This document shows, one piece after another, positions 1-5,505 of a DNA stretch of 7,904 nt (positions are counted from its first letter, which is position 1; each line of letters opens with the position of its first letter). Under the pieces are notes generated by a model, which ran no database searches, was not told the DNA's origin, and saw only the letters and a list, made by a program, of their open reading frames with translations. The position numbers and the translations under genes are program-made. Source of the DNA: Patescibacteria group bacterium (GTDB lineage Bacteria; Patescibacteriota; Dojkabacteria; SC72); contig JAHISI010000093.1 of NCBI GenBank assembly GCA_018818345.1, positions 1 to 7,904 on the forward strand, read 5' to 3'.

Positions 1-241
1 CAAGGGTATAGATCGACATGGAAATTTGGAAATTCAGCGCCTCTTTTCCATTTACTTCGACTAAAGGCATTTCGTTTTTCTTGACAAGCCAGATGATAAG
101 CGGACCCAAAACGTTTCCAAACGGAATGCCTATGAAGGCGACAAATGAACTCAAATGGCAAAACATAGCCCAATTGCGCTCATTTTTGGGATTACTTCCT
201 TCCGTGGGTTGGGTTTCTTGAGGTTGGTTTTCTTCCCAAGA
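1..241 (-). CDS. DUF4870 / Tic20-like small membrane protein, partial, no start codon in frame
   Basis: I translated this minus-strand frame by hand. After a polar Gln/Pro/Thr-rich linker it reads NERNWAMFCHLSSF, then GIPFGNVLGPLIIWLVKK, then EVNGKEALNFQISMSIY. This is the hallmark pattern of DUF4870 (Tic20-like): a Trp-Ala-x-x-x-His-Leu first helix, a G-N-hydrophobic-G-P-L-hydrophobic-hydrophobic-W second segment, and a basic loop ending in G-K-E-A-L-N-F-Q. The family consists of small multi-helix inner-membrane proteins of unknown function, and the rest of the protein lies beyond the left edge. The frame is closed upstream by TAG at 244-242, and no ATG, GTG or TTG lies between that stop and the conserved core. 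The first ATG (166-164) falls inside the first helix and would remove ERNWA. The true N-terminus is therefore probably encoded in the overlapping frame at 192-383 and joined by a frameshift. Family call is fairly sure; gene structure is not. Confidence 0.72.
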
Positions 242-383
242 CTAACTCATACACCTCTTCTATTGCAGATGATTTCTCCCCTTTTTCACTATTCATACCG
301 AACATAGGGAATCCACCTCCGCCCTTAGCGTAGTCATCAGTTTTGTCTCCTTTATCCCACATAGGGACGTCTGCGTTTTGCAT
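192..383 (-). CDS. Short ORF, probable N-terminal part of the DUF4870 gene in another frame
   Basis: This ORF of 63 residues starts at ATG 383-381 and ends with TAA at 194-192. It begins MQNADVPMWDKGDKTDDYAK, continues through a GGGGFPMFG stretch and a charged segment, and ends after EEVYELVLGRKPTSRN. It overlaps the DUF4870 frame by 50 nt in a different phase. A TATAAT lies just upstream of the ATG, which supports real expression. A longer GTG start at 428 is possible but would read through the DnaA box and promoter. Two readings are open: the N-terminal extension of the DUF4870 protein separated by one extra base (a sequencing error, a mutation or a programmed +1 shift), or an independent small gene. 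The VYELVLGRKPTSR segment resembles a recurring 'LGR-x-P' helical motif (DUF4214-like), but the match is too short to name. No Shine-Dalgarno sequence is present. Confidence 0.45.
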   Translation of the reverse strand: MQNADVPMWDKGDKTDDYAKGGGGFPMFGMNSEKGEKSSAIEEVYELVLGRKPTSRNPTHGRK

Positions 384-390
384 ACAAAGG

Positions 391-396
391 ATTATA
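391..396 (-). promoter_or_regulatory. Candidate -10 element for the 383 ORF, leaderless arrangement
   Basis: A perfect TATAAT on the minus strand (396 to 391) ends 7 nt before the ATG at 383. Initiation about 7 nt downstream of a -10 would place the first transcribed base at or next to the A of the ATG, so the message would be leaderless. No convincing -35 hexamer is visible: CTGTAA with an 18-nt spacer matches TTGACA at only 3 of 6 positions. Confidence 0.45.
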
Positions 397-404
397 TTAC
401 AAAT

Positions 405-413
405 TGTGGATAA
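405..413 (-). promoter_or_regulatory. Perfect consensus DnaA box
   Basis: The plus strand reads TGTGGATAA, so the minus strand reads TTATCCACA, identical to the high-affinity DnaA box. It lies in the spacer upstream of the TATAAT at 396-391, between tRNA-Gly and the DUF4870-like ORF. I see no second perfect copy nearby. A relaxed match, TTTTCCACA, near 4883 is inside the sigma factor coding sequence. A single box suggests DnaA-linked transcription control or a titration site rather than an origin. It could also be chance in AT-rich DNA. Confidence 0.5.
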
Positions 414-448
414 GTTACAGAGGAACACGATATACCCATATAAAGATA

Positions 449-525
449 TGGAGCGGGGGACGGGGCTCGAACCCGCAACCCTCTGTTTGGAAAACAGACA
501 TTCTAACCAATTGAACTACCCCCGC
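449..525 (-). tRNA. tRNA-Gly (anticodon UCC), with encoded CCA
   Basis: The cloverleaf can be folded by eye on the minus strand. The acceptor stem pairs GCGGGGG (525-519) with CCCCCGC (459-453). The D arm pairs GTTC with GAAT around an AATTGGTTA loop. The anticodon stem is TCTGT/ACAGA with loop TTTCCAA, placing anticodon TCC at 491-489. The T arm is GCGGG-TTCGAGC-CCCGT. The discriminator T is at 452 and CCA is encoded at 451-449. Anticodon UCC reads GGA (and by wobble GGG) glycine codons. The gene starts 21 nt after the rplS stop on the same strand with no clear terminator between, so it is probably co-transcribed with rplS and released by processing. It is not a tRNA-Gly(UCA), so nothing here points to UGA-as-glycine recoding. 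Confidence 0.96.
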
Positions 526-529
526 AAGA

Positions 530-549
530 TAGTATTTTTAATGATACTA
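530..549 (-). other. Small hairpin spanning the rplS stop codon
   Basis: TAGTAT (530-535) is perfectly inverted as ATACTA (544-549), with an 8-nt loop. The 549-547 end of the stem is the TAG stop codon of rplS. On the minus strand the stem is followed directly by tRNA-Gly rather than by a U-tract, so it is not a standard intrinsic terminator. It may mark a boundary between the rplS message and the tRNA precursor, or be incidental. Confidence 0.3.
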
Positions 550-1029
550 AGCTTCTGTCTTTTCTTCAACTACTTCGACAGACTCTTCTACTGGTACTTC
601 TACTACAGGTGTTTCCGCAACATTAACTTCTTCAGCAGCTTCTCCAGTTTCAGGAACAGCAACCTCATCAGTTAAATATATAGATTTAATCTTGTTAACC
701 TTCAAAGCTCTCTTACCTATTCTACCTCTTAAGAAATATAGTTTAGCTCTTCTTACAGTACCTCTCTTAACAATCTCAATCTTCTGTAAGACAGGAGAAT
801 GCATAGGAAGAATCTTCTCAACACCAACACCGTAAGATATTTTTCTTACTGTAATACTTGCATCAACACCAGCACCCTTCATAGATATAACAACTCCCTC
901 AAAAATCTGAGTTCTTTCCTTGTTACCTTCTTTGATTTTAATATGTAATTTGACCGTATCACCGACCATTACATCAGGTCTGTTCTGAAGTTGACCTTCC
1001 TCTATATTTTTTAATATGTTTTTGTCCAT
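547..1029 (-). CDS. rplS: 50S ribosomal protein L19 with acidic C-terminal tail
   Basis: L19 is a large-subunit protein at the 30S-50S interface. The protein has 160 residues from ATG at 1029. Residues 1-118 match the L19 family throughout: RPDVMVGDTVKLHIKI (about 17-32), RTQIFEGVVI (39-48), ITVRKISYGVGVEKILP (59-75), and the basic RNA-binding end VKRGTVRRAKLYFLRGR (87-103) followed by GKRALK. Residues about 121-160 are a Glu/Val/Pro-rich tail with almost no basic residues, which lies beyond the usual length of about 115. The frame stays open upstream to 1227, but that part overlaps gpmI and does not resemble L19, so the internal ATG is chosen. No Shine-Dalgarno sequence precedes it; the leader before the ATG is ATTACAGAAAA. 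The usual neighbours rpsP, rimM and trmD are absent. It is transcribed divergently from gpmI and is followed closely by tRNA-Gly. Confidence 0.96.
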   Translation of the reverse strand: MDKNILKNIEEGQLQNRPDVMVGDTVKLHIKIKEGNKERTQIFEGVVISMKGAGVDASITVRKISYGVGVEKILPMHSPVLQKIEIVKRGTVRRAKLYFLRGRIGKRALKVNKIKSIYLTDEVAVPETGEAAEEVNVAETPVVEVPVEESVEVVEEKTEA

Positions 1030-1059
1030 TTTTCTGTAATAATATTTAAACCAGATGTG

Positions 1060-1089
1060 ATTATAGAATAAAATCCGAAAATATGCCAG
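1060..1089 (-). promoter_or_regulatory. Predicted promoter of rplS (-35 CTGGCA, -10 TATAAT)
   Basis: On the minus strand CTGGCA (1089-1084, 4 of 6 matches to TTGACA) is followed after 18 nt by a perfect TATAAT (1065-1060). Start of transcription near 1053 would give a leader of about 24 nt before the rplS ATG. The same 79-nt gap must also hold the divergent gpmI promoter. I see only weak AT-rich candidates for it on the plus strand (TAGAAT at 1064, TATATA near 1092). Confidence 0.6.
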
Positions 1090-1108
1090 AATATATATAC
1101 AACTGCCT

Positions 1109-2638
1109 ATGAATGCTAAACAGAGAGTCTTAATGATAATATTAGATGGCCTCGGTGCTGCCCCTAAAAATAGCGGTAACGCGGTAGTTCTTGCGAATCC
1201 GCAGAACCTTTCTACCCTTTGGAACATATACCCACATACATATCTTTTAGCATCTGGTGAAGCTGTTGGATTACCAAAAGATGTTAGAGGTAATAGTGAA
1301 GTCGGGCATTTGAACCTTGGAGCTGGGAATGTAGTAGCTCAAACCCTACCTAGAATAAATCACGCCATAAAGAAAGGATTAATATATTCCAACGAAGCTC
1401 TCAGAGCAGCATTATCACATGCACAAACATACAAGAGTGATATCCATCTCATGGGACTCTTAAGCGATGGCTCTGTACATTCGCATATCGATCATTTCAA
1501 AGCGGTTATAGATTTCTTGGCAAAATCCAATTTTGAAGGCAATGTATATATCCATGCTTTCACAGATGGAAGAGATACACCACCTAATACTGCTCTGCAG
1601 TTTCTCACAGGTATCGATAAATACTGTATGGAAAAGGGAGTCGGAAAGATTGGAACCTTGATCGGGAGATATTTTGCAATGGATAGGAATAATCAATGGG
1701 ATAGAACTCAAAGAGCATATTATCTTCTAACTAGAAATATTGGGCAGAAGTTTGCTACCTATGGTGAAGCAATAGATACATACTATCAAAAAGGTGTTAC
1801 CGATGAGTTTATGGAACCTATTGTTATAAATGACAGCAAAGTTAAGACCAATGATGCTCTGATATTCCTTAATTACAGACCCGATAGGGCACTCCAACTT
1901 GCACAAGCCTTTGCTTTACCTGCTTTCGATCATTTCAAAAGGGATAATATCCAAAATCTCTTCTTCACAGGAATGGTTGAATACAGTAAAGGTTTCCCTC
2001 CACAGGTATTGTTCCCAAAACAATACGTCAATCTTCCTCTTGGGAAAGTGATTGACTCCGTGGGATTTAGGCAATTAAGAATAGCAGAGACCGAAAAGTT
2101 CCCACATGTTACATATTTCTTCAATGGAGGAGCATCAGTTGTATACGCTAACGAAGACCAAGTGGCTATTCCTTCCCCAAATGTCGCAACATATGATTTA
2201 AAACCAGAGATGAGTGCTATACAATTACTCAACGTTCTTTCAAAGAGTATCGCAGGGAAATCATATGATTTTACACTTGTAAATTTTGCTAACGCTGATA
2301 TGGTCGGGCATACAGGTGTATTAGATGCAGGTATTAAAGCTGTTCAAACAGTAGATTACTGCGTACATCAATTAGTAAACCAATTCTTAAGTCAAGGTGG
2401 TGCCGTAATCATAACTGCAGACCATGGAAATGCTGAAGAGATGATTAACCTAGAAAATGGGCAAATAGATACAGAACATTCCTTAAATCCCGTACCATGC
2501 ATCATTGCAGGGACAAATATTACTAATCGTTTCCTACCATATGGAGCACTAAAAGATGTCGCCCCGACAGTATTGGATATTATGGGAATCACCAAGCCAA
2601 GTGAAATGAATGGTCAGTCTCTAATTAGGACTACCTAG
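1109..2638 (+). CDS. gpmI: 2,3-bisphosphoglycerate-independent phosphoglycerate mutase
   Basis: This cytoplasmic glycolytic enzyme interconverts 3- and 2-phosphoglycerate through a phosphoserine intermediate and two Mn ions. The 509 residues match the family's usual length of about 510. Visible motifs in order: LDG (12-14, metal ligand D13), RGNSEVGHLNLGAG (60-73, nucleophile S63), SDGSVHSH (119-126), HAFTDGRDTPP (149-159), GRYFAMDR (186-193), FLNYRPDRA (253-261), an AETEKFPHVTYFFNGG signature, NFANADMVGH (392-401, ligands D397 and H401), ITADHGNAE (435-443, ligands D438 and H439) and TEHSLNPVP (455-463, ligand H457). All catalytic positions I can check are intact. The ATG at 1109 gives the normal N-terminus; no Shine-Dalgarno sequence is present. 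It is divergent from rplS, and its TAG stop overlaps the TAG of the opposing DedA gene. Confidence 0.97.
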   Translation: MNAKQRVLMIILDGLGAAPKNSGNAVVLANPQNLSTLWNIYPHTYLLASGEAVGLPKDVRGNSEVGHLNLGAGNVVAQTLPRINHAIKKGLIYSNEALRAALSHAQTYKSDIHLMGLLSDGSVHSHIDHFKAVIDFLAKSNFEGNVYIHAFTDGRDTPPNTALQFLTGIDKYCMEKGVGKIGTLIGRYFAMDRNNQWDRTQRAYYLLTRNIGQKFATYGEAIDTYYQKGVTDEFMEPIVINDSKVKTNDALIFLNYRPDRALQLAQAFALPAFDHFKRDNIQNLFFTGMVEYSKGFPPQVLFPKQYVNLPLGKVIDSVGFRQLRIAETEKFPHVTYFFNGGASVVYANEDQVAIPSPNVATYDLKPEMSAIQLLNVLSKSIAGKSYDFTLVNFANADMVGHTGVLDAGIKAVQTVDYCVHQLVNQFLSQGGAVIITADHGNAEEMINLENGQIDTEHSLNPVPCIIAGTNITNRFLPYGALKDVAPTVLDIMGITKPSEMNGQSLIRTT

Positions 2639-3270
2639 ACTTTCTTCACTTGCTTACGCTTAACAAGATCATATATTCCTTTGGCAACAAATAGGGCTAC
2701 AAATACAATCCCAACAATGATAATAACCTTTTCATATTTTGAGATATATCCCCCTACTATATCCCAGTTATCTCCTAGTAAATACCCTGCACCCGCCAAT
2801 AATGAAGACCATATCAAAGTTCCTGCCAATGTATATGCACTAAATAGTGCAAAATTCATATCTGCTACACCTGCTGGGAACGAAATAATAGTCCTAATAA
2901 TAGGTATTAATCTACCAAAAAACACCACTTTGTTTCCATGCTTTGCAAAAATTGCATATCCCTTGTCCAAATCCTCTTCTTTAATAAATAGATATTTCCC
3001 AAATTTTCTAAAAAACAAATCTACTTTCTCTTTGCCCCATTTGCCAATGAAGTAAAATGGCAAGGTACCTAGATATGCAGCAATAGAAGCCAAAACTATT
3101 GTTAAATATATATTTAATGTGCCATTTGAAGCAACAAACCCTGAAAAGGGAAGAATTAATTCACTTGGGATTGGGGCAAAAAAACTCTCAATGAACATTG
3201 AAAGCATGACGCCTGGATACCCTATCGTTTCAATAATATTCACTAACCAATCAATTATTGTCTGTATCAT
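2635..3270 (-). CDS. DedA-family (VTT / SNARE-associated) inner-membrane protein
   Basis: DedA proteins are polytopic inner-membrane proteins of the VTT superfamily. Members have been implicated in lipid-carrier (undecaprenyl phosphate) or phospholipid flipping and in envelope homeostasis. This one has 211 residues, the usual size. The N-terminal re-entrant region shows the acidic/Pro signature ESFFAPIPSE (28-37) followed by LILPFSGF. The second signature FFGRLIPIIRTIISFPAG (117-134) supplies the conserved G-R-x-x-P-x-x-R residues, and AGAGYLLGDNW (159-169) is the conserved small-residue turn. Hydrophobic spans are visible near 53-76, 139-165 and 181-200, and the C-terminus is lysine-rich, hence probably cytoplasmic. 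The gene lies 12 nt downstream of the DUF192 gene and is probably translated from the same message. No Shine-Dalgarno sequence precedes it. Its TAG stop (2637-2635) overlaps the gpmI stop. The substrate cannot be told from sequence. Confidence 0.93.
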   Translation of the reverse strand: MIQTIIDWLVNIIETIGYPGVMLSMFIESFFAPIPSELILPFSGFVASNGTLNIYLTIVLASIAAYLGTLPFYFIGKWGKEKVDLFFRKFGKYLFIKEEDLDKGYAIFAKHGNKVVFFGRLIPIIRTIISFPAGVADMNFALFSAYTLAGTLIWSSLLAGAGYLLGDNWDIVGGYISKYEKVIIIVGIVFVALFVAKGIYDLVKRKQVKKV

Positions 3271-3282
3271 TTTGAAATATAT

Positions 3283-3831
3283 TTAATTTAAAGATTCAAT
3301 GTGTAAAACTAAACTCCCTTCTTCAGATATATTATTTTTCTCAACGAAACTAGAGTTAACTTCTAGCACATACATATAGCTTTTCTTTGAAACAATTGAG
3401 GGACAATATGTAGCTGTACAAGGTGCTTGGGCTTCTTTTATATCCACTATAAACCCCTGGGAATCAAAGAATATCATATCAATTGGTATTTGCATATCCT
3501 TCATCCAGAACGGAGCATTAGTTTCGGTGTTATACACAAAAAGCATTCCATCATAATCTCCCAGATATTTTTTAAATGATAGTCCTAGCCTCCTCTCATC
3601 TGCAGTATCTGCAAGTTCGACATTGACTTTCACAGAAGTATTAGCTCCTGTAACTATCTCTACTGAATTGGTAAGTGTGGAAGTTGTCTCAATATTTTCT
3701 TGTGTATCTGTTTCTGTATTCTGTTGAGCCCCACCCAACTTAACATCAAATATATGAAATCTCGACTGTATAAACCAAAATATTGCCACTACAAACACGA
3801 TATAAAGAAAAAGTTTTAATTGGTTGCTCAT
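3283..3831 (-). CDS. DUF192 protein with N-terminal membrane anchor
   Basis: The protein has 182 residues from ATG at 3831. Residues 7-22 form one strongly hydrophobic segment with no evident cleavage site, so it is probably an anchor with the domain outside. Residues about 33-60 are a Thr/Asn/Glu-rich linker. The DUF192 domain runs from about 65 to 180, with the family pattern VNVELADTADERRLGLSF (69-86), GMLFVY (95-100), FWMKDMQIPIDMIFFD (108-123), APCTATYC (136-143, Cys 138 and 143) and YVLEVNSSFV (154-163). Family function is unresolved; these are small beta-rich, mostly exported proteins. A GTG six codons upstream (3849) is also open, but ATG gives a conventional N-terminus (MSNQLKLFLY). 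Neither has a Shine-Dalgarno sequence. It is the first gene of a two-gene unit with DedA and is divergent from the sigma factor gene. Confidence 0.9.
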   Translation of the reverse strand: MSNQLKLFLYIVFVVAIFWFIQSRFHIFDVKLGGAQQNTETDTQENIETTSTLTNSVEIVTGANTSVKVNVELADTADERRLGLSFKKYLGDYDGMLFVYNTETNAPFWMKDMQIPIDMIFFDSQGFIVDIKEAQAPCTATYCPSIVSKKSYMYVLEVNSSFVEKNNISEEGSLVLHIESLN

Positions 3832-3889
3832 AATTAATAATATCTTCACTTAATAAAAAAGGAAAGCCTCTTCTAATATTGGGTTTGTG

Positions 3890-3898
3890 TGTTATAAT
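3890..3898 (+). promoter_or_regulatory. Predicted extended -10 promoter of the sigma factor gene
   Basis: The sequence TGT-TATAAT combines a perfect -10 hexamer (3893-3898) with the TGn extended -10 motif immediately upstream. The -35 region is poor (TTCTAA at 3871-3876 with a 16-nt spacer), which is typical when the extended element is used. Initiation near 3905 leaves a leader of about 20 nt before the TTG start at 3926. It faces the DUF192 gene, so both transcripts start within about 95 nt. Confidence 0.65.
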
Positions 3899-3916
3899 CC
3901 CTAACATAACATTATA
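3893..3916. repeat. Inverted repeat TATAAT-N12-ATTATA between divergent genes
   Basis: TATAAT (3893-3898) is mirrored by ATTATA (3911-3916), a perfect 6-bp dyad centred near 3904-3905, about where sigma factor transcription is predicted to begin. The right arm read on the minus strand is itself a TATAAT that could serve as the -10 of DUF192, with a leader of about 80 nt but no good -35. It may be two divergent -10 elements or an operator-like dyad. Confidence 0.35.
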
Positions 3917-3925
3917 GGTCTCAGC

Positions 3926-5428
3926 TTGGATACAATAAGTCTAGAAAAACAATTAGAAATATCTCCCCTCGCAAAGGAAATTGCTGTTTCTCAGCAACAA
4001 ATTATGCAGAGTGAAAATCTTAAGGAATACGAGAAATTATTAATGCAATTTAAGCTTGAATCAATAACAACAAATCTTAACGATATCTTAAGAGACGATA
4101 TATCAAAACGAAATCCTGCTATCGCAATATGTAAATATCTTAATCCTGAAGCAGAATTCCCGTATGATGTATCTGAGAATAAGCAAACTCCAGGTGAATC
4201 GGCAAACTGCATTTCTAACATAATATATTTTAACCTATCCGAAATATCATTAGACTATTTCCCAGCCATTTTAAAGGAAAATCCTGAACTCGTGATATCA
4301 CGATCTCGTCTTCTTAGCAAAGCCTTCCCGTTCTCATTTAGAGATCTCGTAAGAAGATCCCCTGACCTTCTTCTGAACTCCAATGACGAGTTAGAGGAAA
4401 AAATCAATCATCTTACAAAATTATCAAATGTAACAACATATAAAGCAGAGAATCTTATAAAACTTCTCAGCGTTGATTCACAGACTCTACATACCCTCAT
4501 AATAAGTACTCCCACATATTCATATATTACTCAAAGCGAAATAGAAAAAGTTCTCAATTCACCTATTGGTTTAGAAACCGAAGTATTTTTGAATGAAATG
4601 CAATTAAAATTTGTAACTGAACCTACAGGGAAATATCTTTTAGATAAAGATCAAGAGGAGATGCTGTTCAAAGCATTAAGTAAAAAAAACGATGATTTCG
4701 AGAATGAAGAACAAATGAAATCGTACACCAAAAAAATTAAACAAGTAATAGTAAGGTGCAACGATGGACTAATACACAATAGCATGAAAAAATTTCATCT
4801 ATCGGGGGACGAGCACTTCTCAGATGGACAGGTGGGATTACTAAATGCGATTAGAAAATTTGATTATACAAAAGGCTTTAAATTTTCCACATATGCTACA
4901 CAGTGGATTGATCAATCACTTACAAGACAAATTCACCAAGGAGATTATGACGACATTGCAAAACCCAATAATCTGGGTGCTAAACTTTTGAAATATAAGC
5001 GCATATCAGCAGAATTATATATGGCTTTAAAGAGAGAGCCAACAACTGATGAGGTCCTAGACTATTGCAAGAAAAAAGGAATAAAAATGGTAACCTCATT
5101 TAGCCTAAACCCTATCCTAAAAGCCGAACATTCTGTTTCATTAGATGCTGATCAATTAGAAAATGACGACTCAGACTCAGATTCAGATACCAGCCTGCAC
5201 AATATTTTAACTAACGATGACATCATTCGAAAAAACGTGGATGAAAGATTAGTAAAAATTGAAACCATTATGAAACAGCTTACTCCCAGAGATTTAGATA
5301 TATTAACACGATATGCAAATGGCGAAACAATGAGAGAGATTGGCATACAATATACGATAACACCTGAAAGAATAAGGCAACTTTTGCAAAGAATTGCCTA
5401 CCAGATAAAAAGCTACGATCTTGATTAA
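3926..5428 (+). CDS. Sigma-70-family RNA polymerase sigma factor with long unusual N-terminus
   Basis: The protein has 500 residues starting at TTG 3926, preceded by a weak AGGT 6 nt upstream; in-frame TAA at 3902 excludes a longer form, and the next ATG is codon 27. Residues about 236-252 (KYLLDKDQEEMLFKALS) resemble region 1.2. Residues about 270-338 are region 2, with QVGLLNAIRKFDYTKGFKFS and YATQWIDQSLTRQI. Aligned to E. coli sigma-70, Y430, W434, Q437 and T440 are kept (Y323, W327, Q330, T333), while W433 is Q326 and R436 is D329. Region 3 is about 341-405, followed by an acidic DSDSDSD linker (415-421). Region 4 is about 443-496 (LTPRDLDILTRYANGE, helix-turn-helix EIGIQYTITPERIRQLLQRI). 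Residues 1-235 match no sigma region I know; they are helical, with repeated Pro-containing segments (ENPELV 118-123, RSPDLLL 144-150). It is probably an alternative or highly diverged group 1/2 factor. It lies 77 nt upstream of the HelD gene. Confidence 0.93.
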   Translation: MDTISLEKQLEISPLAKEIAVSQQQIMQSENLKEYEKLLMQFKLESITTNLNDILRDDISKRNPAIAICKYLNPEAEFPYDVSENKQTPGESANCISNIIYFNLSEISLDYFPAILKENPELVISRSRLLSKAFPFSFRDLVRRSPDLLLNSNDELEEKINHLTKLSNVTTYKAENLIKLLSVDSQTLHTLIISTPTYSYITQSEIEKVLNSPIGLETEVFLNEMQLKFVTEPTGKYLLDKDQEEMLFKALSKKNDDFENEEQMKSYTKKIKQVIVRCNDGLIHNSMKKFHLSGDEHFSDGQVGLLNAIRKFDYTKGFKFSTYATQWIDQSLTRQIHQGDYDDIAKPNNLGAKLLKYKRISAELYMALKREPTTDEVLDYCKKKGIKMVTSFSLNPILKAEHSVSLDADQLENDDSDSDSDTSLHNILTNDDIIRKNVDERLVKIETIMKQLTPRDLDILTRYANGETMREIGIQYTITPERIRQLLQRIAYQIKSYDLD

Positions 5429-5445
5429 CCAAAAGTCTTTCATAT

Positions 5446-5474
5446 TTGACTTCCCACGCCATATCTTGTATCAT
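5446..5474 (+). promoter_or_regulatory. Predicted promoter of the HelD-like gene (-35 TTGACT, -10 TATCAT)
   Basis: TTGACT (5446-5451, 5 of 6) and TATCAT (5469-5474, 5 of 6) are separated by exactly 17 nt, between the sigma factor stop and the HelD ATG. Transcription from about 5481 would leave a leader of about 25 nt. This allows helD to be transcribed independently of the sigma gene. No terminator is visible after the sigma gene, so read-through is also likely. Confidence 0.7.
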
Positions 5475-5505
5475 TTCCCGCTGTAATTTCTAGCCCAAAT
5501 TTCGA

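Noticed and set aside
18..221. Plus-strand frame of 67 codons at the left edge
   Set aside because: It is the complement of the clearly recognisable DUF4870 frame on the minus strand.
449..525. Glycine tRNA as a sign of UGA recoding (code 25, as in Gracilibacteria/Absconditabacteria)
   Set aside because: The anticodon is TCC, not TCA, and no long gene contains an in-frame TGA.
343..675. Plus-strand frame of 110 codons including ERGTGLEPATLCLE
   Set aside because: This is the antisense of tRNA-Gly and rplS. The phrase is the well-known false translation of the reverse strand of a tRNA gene.
1030..1227. N-terminal extension of rplS by 66 codons
   Set aside because: It overlaps the start of gpmI antisense, has no L19 similarity, and a promoter lies within it. 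The ATG at 1029 gives the normal L19 start.
2681..3055. Plus-strand frame of 124 codons inside the DedA gene
   Set aside because: It is antisense to a well-supported DedA coding sequence, has no recognisable domain, and is a shadow frame.
3841..3880. Intrinsic terminator at AAAAAAGGAAAGCC between DUF192 and the sigma gene
   Set aside because: There is a T-run on the minus strand but no convincing GC stem next to it, and it lies at the start of both genes rather than the end of any.
4882..4892. TTTTCCACA, a relaxed DnaA box match
   Set aside because: It encodes the conserved FSTY of sigma region 2, so the sequence is explained by the protein.
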